DNA of 39,818 nucleotides from contig JACQDK010000092.1 in the NCBI GenBank assembly GCA_016201135.1, positions 1-39,818 of the forward strand, given 5' to 3'. The stretch's first letter is position 1. Each line of letters starts with the position of its first letter. The notes beneath the pieces are model-generated. The model ran no database searches. It was not told the DNA's origin and worked only from the letters and a program-made list of their open reading frames with translations. Of the stretch, positions 21,636 to 31,490 are shown piece after piece. The position numbers and the translations under genes were made by a program. Source of the DNA: Actinomycetota bacterium. Lineage in GTDB: Bacteria > Actinomycetota > UBA4738 > HRBIN12.

Positions 21636-23258
21636 GTGGCGACCTCCCGCAAGAAGAAGCGTGCCCGGGCCGGCCGTTCAGCCCCAGACCCGGCCGGCGG
21701 CACGCACGAGAGCCACGGAGAGGGCAGGGGCCTCGCGGCGGCGCTCGGCCTGGGCGAGGGCACCCGCGACCATGTGACGATCCTGGCCGGCACCGGGCAG
21801 AACATCGTCGGCCTCGGGATCTTCGTGCTCGCGACGTTCGGGATGAACGTCGTGATCGCCAGGGCGTTCGGGAAGGGGTCGGCCGCGTTCGGCCAGATCA
21901 CGGTCGCCACCCAGCTCGCGTTCGTCGTGGGCGCCGCCACCCGGTTCGGGATGGACATGGCGGCCGTGCGGCGGGTCGCGATCGAGGTCGGCAAGGGCGA
22001 GGGCGGTCGTTCCCGCGCCGTCGTGAGGATCGCTGTCCGCGTCGCGCTCGCGGCATCGCTGGGGGTGGCGGCGCTGGCGCTCCTTCTGGCCGGCCCGCTC
22101 TCGCGCCTGCTGCACGCGCCCTCGAGCGCCTATCGCGCCGCCGCCGCCGCCTTGATCTTCGTGGCGCTCGCGCAGGTGTACCTCGGCGGCTCGCGCGGCC
22201 TGAAGATCATGCGCCACACCCTCTATGCCTACTGGGTCGGCCAGTCGATCTCGTGGATCGTGCTGACGCTCCTGGCATGGGCGGCGTTCGGCAGGACGGT
22301 GCCGGTGACCGTGCTCGCGTACGGGGCATCGTGGGTGTTGGCGACGCTCGTCGCGTGGGCCTTCTGGATGAAGGAAACCGCGAGGTTCCCCGAGCAGCTC
22401 CCCGCCGAGCAGGGAGAGGCGCGCGCGTTGCTCCGGTACGGCGCCCCGCGCGCGCCGGCCGCGCTGCTCTCGCAGGCGCTCTTCTACACGGACCTGTTCG
22501 TGCTCTCCCACTACCTGAGGCCCGGAGATCCCGCCCTGTCGGTGTATGCCGCGTCCGTTCGTGTGGCCCAGGCGCTCGTGCTCTTCCTCACTGCGGTGTC
22601 GTACATGTTCAGCCCTTTCGTGGCGGATCTTCACGAGCGGGGCGAGCGCGACAAGCTGAACGGGCTGTTCAAGACGATCACGCGCTGGACGCTCGCCGGA
22701 ACGATCCCGCTGCTGCTCCTGTTCGTGATCGCGCCCGCGCCGGTGCTGCGCGTCTTCGGCTCGTCCTACGACACGGGCACGTCGTGGCTCCGGATCCTGC
22801 TGATCGGGCAGATCGTGAACGTGAGCGTCGGCGCGGCGGGTTTCATCCTGATCATGGTCGGGCGCACCGGCTGGGACCTGGCCGTGTACGCGACCTCGTT
22901 CGCCATCGACCTGGCTATCGCGATCGTGCTGGTTCCGCACCTGGGTCCGACCGGCGCGGCGATCGCGCAGGCCACGACGCTCGTCTTCTCGAACGTGCTC
23001 CGCCTGTACCTCGTGTGGAGGTACGTCGGCATCCAGCCCTACAACCGCTACTACGCCAGGCTCGCACTTCCGGCCGCGATAACCGCGGGATTCATGGCGG
23101 CGGCGCACGGCATGTTCTCGAGCAGGGCCTGGCCGGTGGACCTCGTCGGGACCGGCGCCGTCGGAGCGTTCGTGTACCTCACGGCGTTCCTGCTGTTCGG
23201 GCTCACGCCCACCGAGAAGGGCGCGCTGATGCGCTTCCTTCAGCGGAACCCGGCCTGA
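21636..23258 (+). CDS. Polysaccharide/lipid-oligosaccharide flippase (MOP superfamily)
   Basis: From GTG 21636 the protein has 540 residues. The frame is open much further upstream, but that part overlaps two genes on the other strand and is not credible. A basic, Gly/Pro-rich cytoplasmic N-tail (1-45, SRKKKRARAGR) precedes about 14 membrane helices starting VTILAGTGQNIVGLGIFVLATFG. The layout matches the polysaccharide synthase/O-antigen flippase group (Wzx/MurJ-like), with KxxxFxQITVATQLA-like segments and SPFVADLHERGERDKLNGLFKT between helices. It probably moves a lipid-linked glycan across the membrane. A GATACT box 9 nt before the GTG hints at a near-leaderless start. No glycosyltransferases are adjacent. 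Confidence 0.85.
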   Translation: MATSRKKKRARAGRSAPDPAGGTHESHGEGRGLAAALGLGEGTRDHVTILAGTGQNIVGLGIFVLATFGMNVVIARAFGKGSAAFGQITVATQLAFVVGAATRFGMDMAAVRRVAIEVGKGEGGRSRAVVRIAVRVALAASLGVAALALLLAGPLSRLLHAPSSAYRAAAAALIFVALAQVYLGGSRGLKIMRHTLYAYWVGQSISWIVLTLLAWAAFGRTVPVTVLAYGASWVLATLVAWAFWMKETARFPEQLPAEQGEARALLRYGAPRAPAALLSQALFYTDLFVLSHYLRPGDPALSVYAASVRVAQALVLFLTAVSYMFSPFVADLHERGERDKLNGLFKTITRWTLAGTIPLLLLFVIAPAPVLRVFGSSYDTGTSWLRILLIGQIVNVSVGAAGFILIMVGRTGWDLAVYATSFAIDLAIAIVLVPHLGPTGAAIAQATTLVFSNVLRLYLVWRYVGIQPYNRYYARLALPAAITAGFMAAAHGMFSSRAWPVDLVGTGAVGAFVYLTAFLLFGLTPTEKGALMRFLQRNPA

Positions 23259-23338
23259 GCGGCGAGCGGGAGCCTGAAGACGCTCCACCGCTCTTCGGGG
23301 AAGATGGGACGACCGCTACGTAGGAGGTTCGCACCGAC

Positions 23339-23863
23339 ATGGACGCGCCCGACCCGATCACGCAGGCCAAGGAGTACCAGGAGTTCCTGCTCGCGGCGCT
23401 CGGCTCGGACGATCCCGCAGAGGCCCAGGCCTCGACGCCCGGAGTCATGCGCGAGCTGTTCCGGGAAGCGGGTGCCGACCTCGCCGCGGCTCCCGCTCCG
23501 GGCGAGTGGTCGTCGCTCGAGTGCGCGGCCCACATCCTCGGCGCCGAGCTCGTGTCCTCCGGCAGGTACCGGTGGATCTTGGCGCACGACCGCCCGCCGC
23601 TGATCGGGTACGACCAGGACCTGTGGGTGAAGCGGCTTCCCCAGGATCGCCGGGACCCCGTCGCGATGCTGGAACTGTTCGAAGCCCTTCGGACCGCGAA
23701 CGTCCGTCTCTGGAACGGATCGACCGAGGACGAGCGTGCGCGCGTGGGCGAGCACGCCGAGCGCGGGCCGGAGAGCTTCGACCTGACGTTCCGGATGATC
23801 GCGGGGCACGATCGCGTCCACGTGGCCCAGGCGCGCCGGGCGCTGGCGGCCGTGCGCGGCTGA
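23339..23863 (+). CDS. DinB-like four-helix metal-binding protein
   Basis: The 174-residue protein has the DinB/YfiT-like arrangement of helices, with a His triad at the expected places: His65 in ECAAHILGAE, and His157 and His161 in RMIAGHDRVHVAQ. Members bind zinc or nickel and often use low-molecular-weight thiols as cosubstrates; in actinobacteria several are mycothiol-dependent S-transferases. AGGAGG at 23322-23327 suits the ATG at 23339. It follows the flippase gene by 80 bp and may be cotranscribed. The actual reaction is unknown. Confidence 0.82.
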   Translation: MDAPDPITQAKEYQEFLLAALGSDDPAEAQASTPGVMRELFREAGADLAAAPAPGEWSSLECAAHILGAELVSSGRYRWILAHDRPPLIGYDQDLWVKRLPQDRRDPVAMLELFEALRTANVRLWNGSTEDERARVGEHAERGPESFDLTFRMIAGHDRVHVAQARRALAAVRG

Positions 23864-23886
23864 GGGGGCGCCACCCGGCCCGCCGT

Positions 23887-24396
23887 CTAGTTGTGTTCCT
23901 CGAGCGGGTCGAGCTCGGGAAGGACCACGAGATCCTCACCCAGCTCAGCCGGCTTCTCCTCACCGCGGCGAACCTTCTCCCGGAGCTCGGCGGTCGTCAC
24001 CGCGACACCGGTGAGATCACTCTCGAGCTTGGCGCGGCGGGCGAGGAGCCGGTCGGTTTGCGCCTCGAGCTCGTCGATCCGCCAGGCGAGCAGGTCGTTC
24101 TTCGCGATGAGCTTCGCGTTCAGCATGGAGCGCTCCTCCTGCCGCCGCTGGACCGCGACCCGCAGGATCCTCGCGCGCAGGCGCTGGAAGGCCGACGAGG
24201 CCACGAACCCGAGTACGACGCCGACGGAGGCCCCCAGGAGCGTGAGGACCGCCGTCTCCCCGGCGGGCGAGACGAGGGCGATCGACCGGCCGAAGAGCCA
24301 TATCGCGGAGCCCTGGGTGCGCGCGGTCTCCAGGATCGCGTCGATCGCGAAGGCGGTCCAGGCTGCGCTCACCGCGCCGATCAGCATCTGCACCAT
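23887..24396 (-). CDS. Membrane protein with C-terminal coiled coil, unknown function
   Basis: I do not recognise this 169-residue protein. The N-terminal part has two hydrophobic segments (about 4-24 and 46-69, AVLTLLGASVGVVLGFVASS). Residues 70-145 are a charged helix with coiled-coil heptads (RRQEERSMLNAKLIAKNDLLAWRIDELEAQ, DRLLARRAKLESDL). The tail is acidic (ELGEDLVVLPELDPLEEHN). This resembles LapA-like small membrane proteins with a cytoplasmic coiled coil, but no family is certain. It converges on the DinB-like gene, 23 bp apart. About 90 bp separates it from the SLOG gene. Confidence 0.7.
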   Translation of the reverse strand: MVQMLIGAVSAAWTAFAIDAILETARTQGSAIWLFGRSIALVSPAGETAVLTLLGASVGVVLGFVASSAFQRLRARILRVAVQRRQEERSMLNAKLIAKNDLLAWRIDELEAQTDRLLARRAKLESDLTGVAVTTAELREKVRRGEEKPAELGEDLVVLPELDPLEEHN

Positions 24397-24488
24397 CTGG
24401 GGCCTCGGCCTCCCGGGGGAGAAGGTTGCGGGTCGGTAAGGGACCGCAGCTTACCCCCTTCGGCCTGGGCGGTCACCCCTCCGAAGGG

Positions 24489-24970
24489 CTACCGAAGGGC
24501 GCCCTCGGCCAGCTCCAGCGCCTTCTCGACGGCCTCCTGCGGCGAGCCGGCACGCACGAGGGGATCGACGGCGGGGGTTTCGCGCGCGAGCGACCAGGTG
24601 TGCAGGCCCACGACCGGCCTTCCCATCTTCAGCGCGAGCGCGATCTCCGAGAGCGTGCCGAACTCGCCCGACACCGCGATCACGGCGTCGGCGGCGCGCA
24701 CCACGAGAGCGTTGCGGACCTCACCCATCCCGGTGGGCACGGCCACCGAGAGGTGCGATGAGGCGCCCGCGCGGGACTCGGCGGGAAGCAGCCCGATCGA
24801 GATGCCGCCCGCGGCCTCGCAGCCCCGGGCGGCGGCGTCCATCACGCCGCCGAGGCCGCCGCACACGAGCACGGCGCCCGCCTCCGCGAGCAGCCGGCCG
24901 ATCTCCTCGGCCCATGCGATCTCCCGCTCACCGGCCTCGGCCGGGCCGCACACCGCTACGTACCGACGGC

Positions 24971-24974
<4 letters not shown>
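24489..24974 (-). CDS. SLOG-domain protein (TIGR00725/LOG-like)
   Basis: The 161-residue protein is a Rossmann-type SLOG domain: VAVCGP at the start, GGLGGVMDAAARG (39-51), SISIGLLP-like strand, and SGEFGTLSEIALALKMGRPVVGL (102-124). In LOG phosphoribohydrolases the corresponding motif is PGGxGTxxE. Here the first part is SGEFGTLSE, as in the TIGR00725 group, whose activity is not established; nucleotide-derivative binding is expected. The ATG at 24974 overlaps the helicase stop by 4 nt (ATGA), so it is translated with the helicase. Confidence 0.85.
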
Positions 24975-27244
<2,270 letters not shown>

Positions 27245-27251
27245 TCGGGCG

Positions 27252-27257
27252 ATGGTA
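27252..27257 (-). promoter_or_regulatory. -10 box for leaderless helicase gene
   Basis: On the minus strand TACCAT ends 7 nt before the GTG at 27244. It shares the short divergent region with the exchanger gene at 27286. Confidence 0.4.
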
Positions 27258-27285
27258 GCGGTCTGGATGGGACAATCCGCCGGAC

Positions 27286-28323
27286 ATGGACTGGCTGGTC
27301 CTGGCGGTCTCGCTGCTCGTGATCCTCGCCGGCGCCGAGCTGTTCACGAACGGGGTCGAGTGGATCGGGGAGGGATTCGGTCTGTCCGAGGGAGCCGTCG
27401 GGTCGGTGCTCGCGGCCGTCGGCACCGCGCTGCCCGAGACTCTGCTTCCCCTGGTGGCGATCCTGTCGGGGCACCGCTCGGGCGAGGAGATCGGCATCGG
27501 CGCGATCCTCGGCGCGCCGTTCATGCTCACGACTCTGGCGATGGTCGTGATCGCGGTCGCCGTGCTCGTGAACGCGAGGGGGGGCCGCCGGCCGGCCGAG
27601 CTCGAGTTCGACCGTCGCGTGCTCCGCCAGGATCTCGGCTACTTCCTGGTGATGTACTCGCTCGCGGTGATCGCAGGGCTGCTCGACGTGAAGGCCTTCG
27701 ACGTGCTGCTCGCGATCGTGCTGGTGATCGGGTACGTCTACTACGTCCGGCGGCACTTCCAATCGCCGGGCGAGCCCGAGATCGAGAAGGAGTCCCAGGG
27801 CGAGATCAAGGCGCTCTACGTGTGGCGGTGGCTCGCGCTCGTGAAACGCGGCCTCGCCGGGTGGACGAAGGACAGATCGACCCTGGCCCCGTTCGTGCAG
27901 GTCGTGGTCGCTCTGGTGGCGATCATCGGCGGTGCGCGCCTGTTCATCACCGCCGTGGACGGCATCGCCGAGCGCTTCCACGTGCCGACCCTCGCGTTCA
28001 CCCTGCTGGTCGCGCCGGTGGCGACCGAGCTTCCTGAGAAGTTCAACTCGGTCATCTGGATCCGGCGCCGGAAGGACACGCTAGCGCTCGGCAACATGAC
28101 CGGGGCGATGGTGTTCCAGTCCTCTTTCCCCGTGACGATCGGGCTGCTGCTCACCCCCTGGAAGCTCGCGCACGAGGCGCTCGTGGCGGCGGCGATCGCC
28201 CTGCTCGCCGGCGCGGCGCTCTATGCGACGGTGCGGTTCCGCGGACGGCTCACGGCGAGGCTCCTGCTCCTGCAGGGCATCTTCTACGTCTGCTACGTGG
28301 CGTACGTTGCGACGAAGTTCTGA
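27286..28323 (+). CDS. Cation:Ca2+ antiporter of the CaCA/NCX superfamily
   Basis: The 345-residue protein has about 10 membrane helices and both alpha repeats of the superfamily. The first is GTALPET (46-52) with IGIGAILGAPF (69-79). The second is VAPVATELPEKFNSVIW (242-258) followed by LALGNMTGAMVFQS (266-279). The conserved acidic residues Glu51 and Glu248 are in the ion-binding positions. Members exchange Na+ or H+ for Ca2+ across the membrane. GACAAT 9 nt before the ATG suggests a very short leader. It is divergent from the helicase and the first of a group of cation transport genes that extends to the window end. The exact ion pair is unknown. Confidence 0.88.
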   Translation: MDWLVLAVSLLVILAGAELFTNGVEWIGEGFGLSEGAVGSVLAAVGTALPETLLPLVAILSGHRSGEEIGIGAILGAPFMLTTLAMVVIAVAVLVNARGGRRPAELEFDRRVLRQDLGYFLVMYSLAVIAGLLDVKAFDVLLAIVLVIGYVYYVRRHFQSPGEPEIEKESQGEIKALYVWRWLALVKRGLAGWTKDRSTLAPFVQVVVALVAIIGGARLFITAVDGIAERFHVPTLAFTLLVAPVATELPEKFNSVIWIRRRKDTLALGNMTGAMVFQSSFPVTIGLLLTPWKLAHEALVAAAIALLAGAALYATVRFRGRLTARLLLLQGIFYVCYVAYVATKF

Positions 28324-28327
28324 CCCG

Positions 28328-29284
28328 TCAGGTCTGATTCCGCGTGGGCGAGGGCGCGAGAGCGATGCTCTTCTTCGAGAGCATCCCGTCGTTCGCCAGG
28401 TCCGAGTAGATCTGGCTCGCGACCGATGAGATGAACACCACGCTCTGCGAGCCCTGCATGCCCGTGGAGCCGGGCACCACGAGGTTCGTGACCCGCTTCG
28501 GGTTGAACGAGAGGGCCGTGAACGCGAAGCTCATGACCTCGTCGAGCGACATCGAGGTCTGCACGTTCCGCATGCCGGCGCCCACGTAGGTGAGGAGCCT
28601 GCTCGGATCCTTGGCGAACTCCTTGCGGAGCTGGGCCAGCGCCGCGATCATCACGCGCCCCTGGTCCTCCGAGCGGCCGAAGTCACCGGACAGCAGGCTG
28701 TGCCGGTCGCGGGCGAACGCCAGCACGTCGAACCCGTTGAGGTGCTGCACGCCCGGGTTGAAGTTGGCCTTCGAGTAGGAGTCGTGCATCGCGAAGGGCA
28801 CGTCGACCGTCAGGCCGCCGATGTCGTCGATCGCCTGCTTGACCCCGTCGAACGACGTGAGGATGTAGTAGTCGAGCTTGATCCCGGTGAGGGCCTCGAT
28901 CGTCTGGATCGTGAGCGGCGGCCCTCCCTGCGGCATGGCGCTGTTGATCTTCGAGGAGCCGTAGCCTGGGATGTTCACCCAGGAGTCGCGTGGGAACCCG
29001 AGGATGGTGACCCGGTCCTTCTTCAGGTTGATCGCGACGATGTGGATCGAGTCCGACAGTCCCCGATCGATCGGCGTCCCCGGCCGCGCGTCGCTGCCGA
29101 GCGTGAGGATGAAGATCGGTTGGGAGCCGTCGAGCTTGGGAGTGAAGTCGGCGTGGGCCTTGCCGATCACGAGTGTGAGGTCGTGTGCCGCGGCGATCGG
29201 TGCCGGGCCGGCGCTGCCGAACGCCGAGCCGGCCACCCATGCCGTGAGCGCCGCCAGCGCCAGCGCGATCCGGCGGCGCGTCAC
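28328..29284 (-). CDS. LytR-CpsA-Psr (LCP) family cell-wall ligase
   Basis: From GTG 29284, whose GTGA overlaps the previous stop, the protein has 318 residues. A signal anchor (RRRIALALAALTAWVAG, 3-19) precedes the LCP domain (about 58-235). LCP signatures are TLGSDARPG, DRGLSDSIHIVAINLKKD, ILGFPRDSWVNIPGYG, KINSAMPQGG, FARDRHSLLSGDFGRSEDQG. LCP enzymes transfer lipid-linked polymers such as arabinogalactan, teichoic acid or capsule to peptidoglycan outside the membrane. The frame is open further upstream, but that part lies inside the preceding gene. It is the second gene of a two-gene operon and converges on the exchanger with 4 nt between stops. Confidence 0.9.
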   Translation of the reverse strand: MTRRRIALALAALTAWVAGSAFGSAGPAPIAAAHDLTLVIGKAHADFTPKLDGSQPIFILTLGSDARPGTPIDRGLSDSIHIVAINLKKDRVTILGFPRDSWVNIPGYGSSKINSAMPQGGPPLTIQTIEALTGIKLDYYILTSFDGVKQAIDDIGGLTVDVPFAMHDSYSKANFNPGVQHLNGFDVLAFARDRHSLLSGDFGRSEDQGRVMIAALAQLRKEFAKDPSRLLTYVGAGMRNVQTSMSLDEVMSFAFTALSFNPKRVTNLVVPGSTGMQGSQSVVFISSVASQIYSDLANDGMLSKKSIALAPSPTRNQT

Positions 29285-29994
29285 GATGGCGACCCCGTCG
29301 GCGTGCCGGATCCCGACGTGCTGGGCTCCGGCTGGTTCACGCGATCGTTCCGGGTCACCTCGAACGCCACCACCTTCCACTGGCCGTTCACCATCTGAAG
29401 GAAGAACTGTCCCTTGCTGACGAACACCGTGGTCGTGCCGTCCTTGTTGGTTCCCAGCGCGACGAACGAGACCTTCGCCGCCACGTAGGAGGGCTGGCCC
29501 TTCGCGTCCATGAGGACGTTCGTGACGACGGCGCCGCGCCCGGGCTGGATGTCGTCGTAGGTCGCACCCGCGCCGGCGCCGGCGGTGAGCGTGTCCGCCT
29601 CGGCTCGGGCCTGTTCGGCCGCCGCCGGGTCGAACACCTCGAACGCCGAGTCGTAGCTGCCGCTCGTCCAGTTGTCGGGGTTCAGGAATCCCTCGGTGTA
29701 GAGGGTGTCGAGGACCGCGGTGGTCTGTTTCGAGGCCTGCTGCGCCGGACGCTTCAGCGCGCTCTCCGACCCGGTCGCGACCGTCGCGATCGCGGAGGTC
29801 TTACGCGACACGAAGTCGAACGAGGGGGTGACGCGCTCAGGGCTCTTGCTGGTGCCGGGCACGACCCCGGCGAGCGGCCCCTTGCCCGATACGGCGAGGA
29901 AGATGCCCCCGATGAGAAGCAGCGCTCCCGCCGCGACTGCCGCGAAGACGACAGGTTTGGGCCGGGAGGGCGGGGCGTGTCGGGCATCTGTCAA
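29281..29994 (-). CDS. Membrane-anchored extracytoplasmic protein, partner of LCP ligase
   Basis: The best start is TTG 29994, giving 237 residues: a short tail, a membrane helix (about 15-35, VVFAAVAAGALLLIGGIFLAV), then an exported domain. That domain holds a helix (SESALKRPAQQASKQTTAVLDTLYTEGFL) and a beta-rich part (RGAVVTNVLMDAKGQPSYVAAKVSFVALGTN, GQFFLQMVNGQWKVVAFEVTRND) with the look of an NTF2/SnoaL-like cone. A Ser/Thr/Pro/Gly tail ends it. The frame is open upstream, but the extra residues are Arg/Pro-rich and overlap a large inverted repeat. A promoter (TTGTGG, 17 bp, TAGGCT) fits the TTG start with a leader of about 4 nt. The stop overlaps the LCP gene, implying a joint cell-wall role. 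The function is not known. Confidence 0.72.
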   Translation of the reverse strand: MTDARHAPPSRPKPVVFAAVAAGALLLIGGIFLAVSGKGPLAGVVPGTSKSPERVTPSFDFVSRKTSAIATVATGSESALKRPAQQASKQTTAVLDTLYTEGFLNPDNWTSGSYDSAFEVFDPAAAEQARAEADTLTAGAGAGATYDDIQPGRGAVVTNVLMDAKGQPSYVAAKVSFVALGTNKDGTTTVFVSKGQFFLQMVNGQWKVVAFEVTRNDRVNQPEPSTSGSGTPTGSPS

Positions 29995-30004
29995 AACGCG
30001 TGAG

Positions 30005-30033
30005 AGCCTACGGGCGCGCGGGCCGTTCCACAA
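30005..30033 (-). promoter_or_regulatory. Promoter of the LCP operon inside the inverted repeat
   Basis: On the minus strand TTGTGG (30033-30028) and TAGGCT (30010-30005) are 17 bp apart. Transcription would start near 29998, about 4 nt before the TTG start at 29994. The -35 and spacer lie in the left arm of the 63-bp inverted repeat. Confidence 0.4.
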
Positions 30034-30073
30034 CCTTCGGCGTGTGAAGGAGTTGTGGCGGCCCGCGCGCCCG
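30011..30073. repeat. 63-bp bulged inverted repeat between divergent genes
   Basis: CGGGCGCGCGGGCCG (30011-30025) is mirrored exactly at 30059-30073. Inside it CCACAAC (30028-30034) is mirrored at 30052-30058 and CTTC (30035-30038) at 30046-30049. TT and GA bulges sit on opposite arms, and the loop is GGCGTGT. In all 26 bp of arm match. It lies upstream of both the LCP operon (-) and nhaA (+), so it is not a normal terminator. Operator, cruciform or palindromic repeat element are options. Confidence 0.7.
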
Positions 30074-30137
30074 TGCCCGGGGGTACCCTCTGGCGGCATG
30101 CGATGGGCTGGATCCGGGCCGGCGAGGGGGCGCTCTC

Positions 30138-31490
30138 TTGTTCCCTGACGAGTTCCCTGACCAGGCTCCTCGGCGTCCCTGGGCGCACTCCGACAGGCCA
30201 GTCCCCCGCCTGGTCCTTCGCCCGCTGCAGGAGTTCCTGTCCACCTCGACTGCGAGCGGGCTGATGCTGCTGGGAGCCGCCGCCGCGGCGCTCGTCTGGT
30301 CGAACTCACCCTGGTCGAACGGCTACGAGCAGCTGTGGGGGACCGAGCTGGTCCTGCGGGTCGGCCGTTGGGTCATGGCCGGTGATCTCCGCCGCTGGGT
30401 GAACGACGGACTCATGTCGCTCTTCTTCCTGGTGGTCGGCCTCGAGATCAAGCGCGAGGTCCTGACGGGGGAGCTCCGGGCGTGGCGCGCCGCTGCGCTG
30501 TCCGCGGCCGCAGCGGTCGGGGGGATGTTGGTCCCGGCTCTCGTCTTCCTGGCGCTTAACGCCGGTGGGAGCGGAGCCCGCGGGTGGGGCATCCCGATGG
30601 CGACCGACGTGGCGTTCGCGCTGGGCGTGCTCACCCTCGCGACGCGCGCCGCGCCGCCCAGCCTGAAGCCGTTCCTTCTCACCCTGGCGATCGTTGACGA
30701 CATCGGCGCGATCGTCGTGATCGCGATCGCGTACTCGAAGGGAGTCGACCCCGGCGCGCTCGCGGCAGCGGCCCTGCTGCTCGTGAGCATCGTCGCGCTG
30801 CAGCGGATCAACGTTCGCTCGTCGTTCGTGTACGTCTCGCTGGGGCTCGCGACCTGGCTCGCGGTCCGCGCCTCGGGCGTGCACCCCGCGATAGCCGGTG
30901 CCGCCCTCGGGTTCGTCACGCCGGCGGTCCCGTTCCAGCGGCCTCGCACGGTCAGCGAGGAGGCGCATCGCACAGCGGATGAGACGCTCGATGAGCCGTT
31001 CCCGCCGGACGCCGACGCCCACCACTGGCTCCGGCTGGCCGGCCTCTCGCGCGAGGCCGTCTCGCCGCTCGCCCGGCTCGAGCACGCCCTGCTGCCGTGG
31101 ACGAGCTTCGTGGTGGTGCCGCTCTTCGCCCTTGCGAACGCCGGGGTCGGCCTCTCCGCCCGCGCGCTCTCCGACGCGCTGCACAGCCGGGTGACGCTCG
31201 GCGTGGTCGCGGGCCTCGTCCTCGGGAAGCTCGTGGGCGTCGTCGGCGCCTCGCGGCTCGCCCTCCGCCTCGGCGTGGCACGGCTGCCGGAGGGCGCCTC
31301 GTCACGAGATCTGGTGGGCGTGGGCGCGGTCGCCGGCGTCGGCTTCACGGTGGCGCTGTTCGTCACGGAGCTGGCTTTCCCGACGGGCTCGCCCGCCGAG
31401 GCGGCGGCGAAGGTCGGCACCCTCGTGGGGTCCTTCCTCGCCGGCGCGATAGGGTACGCGATCCTTCGGGCGTCCAGGTCACGAAGCTAG
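30138..31490 (+). CDS. nhaA: Na+/H+ antiporter NhaA
   Basis: The 450-residue protein matches NhaA throughout. FLVVGLEIKREVLTGEL is at 97-113. ATDVAFALGVL holds Asp157, and LAIVDDIGAIVV holds Asp187 and Asp188, the ion-binding pair. HPAIAGAALGF follows. Near the end are LGKLVGVVGASRLA, with the conserved Lys, and GVGAVAGVGFTVALFVTELAF. NhaA extrudes Na+ in exchange for protons and is electrogenic. The start is TTG 30138 with GAGGGGG about 8 nt upstream; the first 25 residues are a cytoplasmic tail. A long loop (about 275-305) rich in Glu/Pro/His lies between helices. The stop overlaps that of the convergent permease by 4 bp. Confidence 0.93.
   Translation: MFPDEFPDQAPRRPWAHSDRPVPRLVLRPLQEFLSTSTASGLMLLGAAAAALVWSNSPWSNGYEQLWGTELVLRVGRWVMAGDLRRWVNDGLMSLFFLVVGLEIKREVLTGELRAWRAAALSAAAAVGGMLVPALVFLALNAGGSGARGWGIPMATDVAFALGVLTLATRAAPPSLKPFLLTLAIVDDIGAIVVIAIAYSKGVDPGALAAAALLLVSIVALQRINVRSSFVYVSLGLATWLAVRASGVHPAIAGAALGFVTPAVPFQRPRTVSEEAHRTADETLDEPFPPDADAHHWLRLAGLSREAVSPLARLEHALLPWTSFVVVPLFALANAGVGLSARALSDALHSRVTLGVVAGLVLGKLVGVVGASRLALRLGVARLPEGASSRDLVGVGAVAGVGFTVALFVTELAFPTGSPAEAAAKVGTLVGSFLAGAIGYAILRASRSRS

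Noticed and set aside
21678-23288. Long minus-strand open frame opposite the flippase
   Set aside because: Its Glu/Arg/His-rich low-complexity translation is typical of antisense frames in GC-rich genes, while the plus strand encodes a clear 14-helix protein.
30011-30073. Inverted repeat as an integron attC site or an insertion-sequence end
   Set aside because: There is no integrase or transposase nearby, no GTT core site and no target duplication.
29995-30309. N-terminal extension of the LCP partner gene
   Set aside because: The added residues are Arg/Pro/Gly-rich, cross the large inverted repeat and overlap the nhaA start; the TTG at 29994 fits the promoter.
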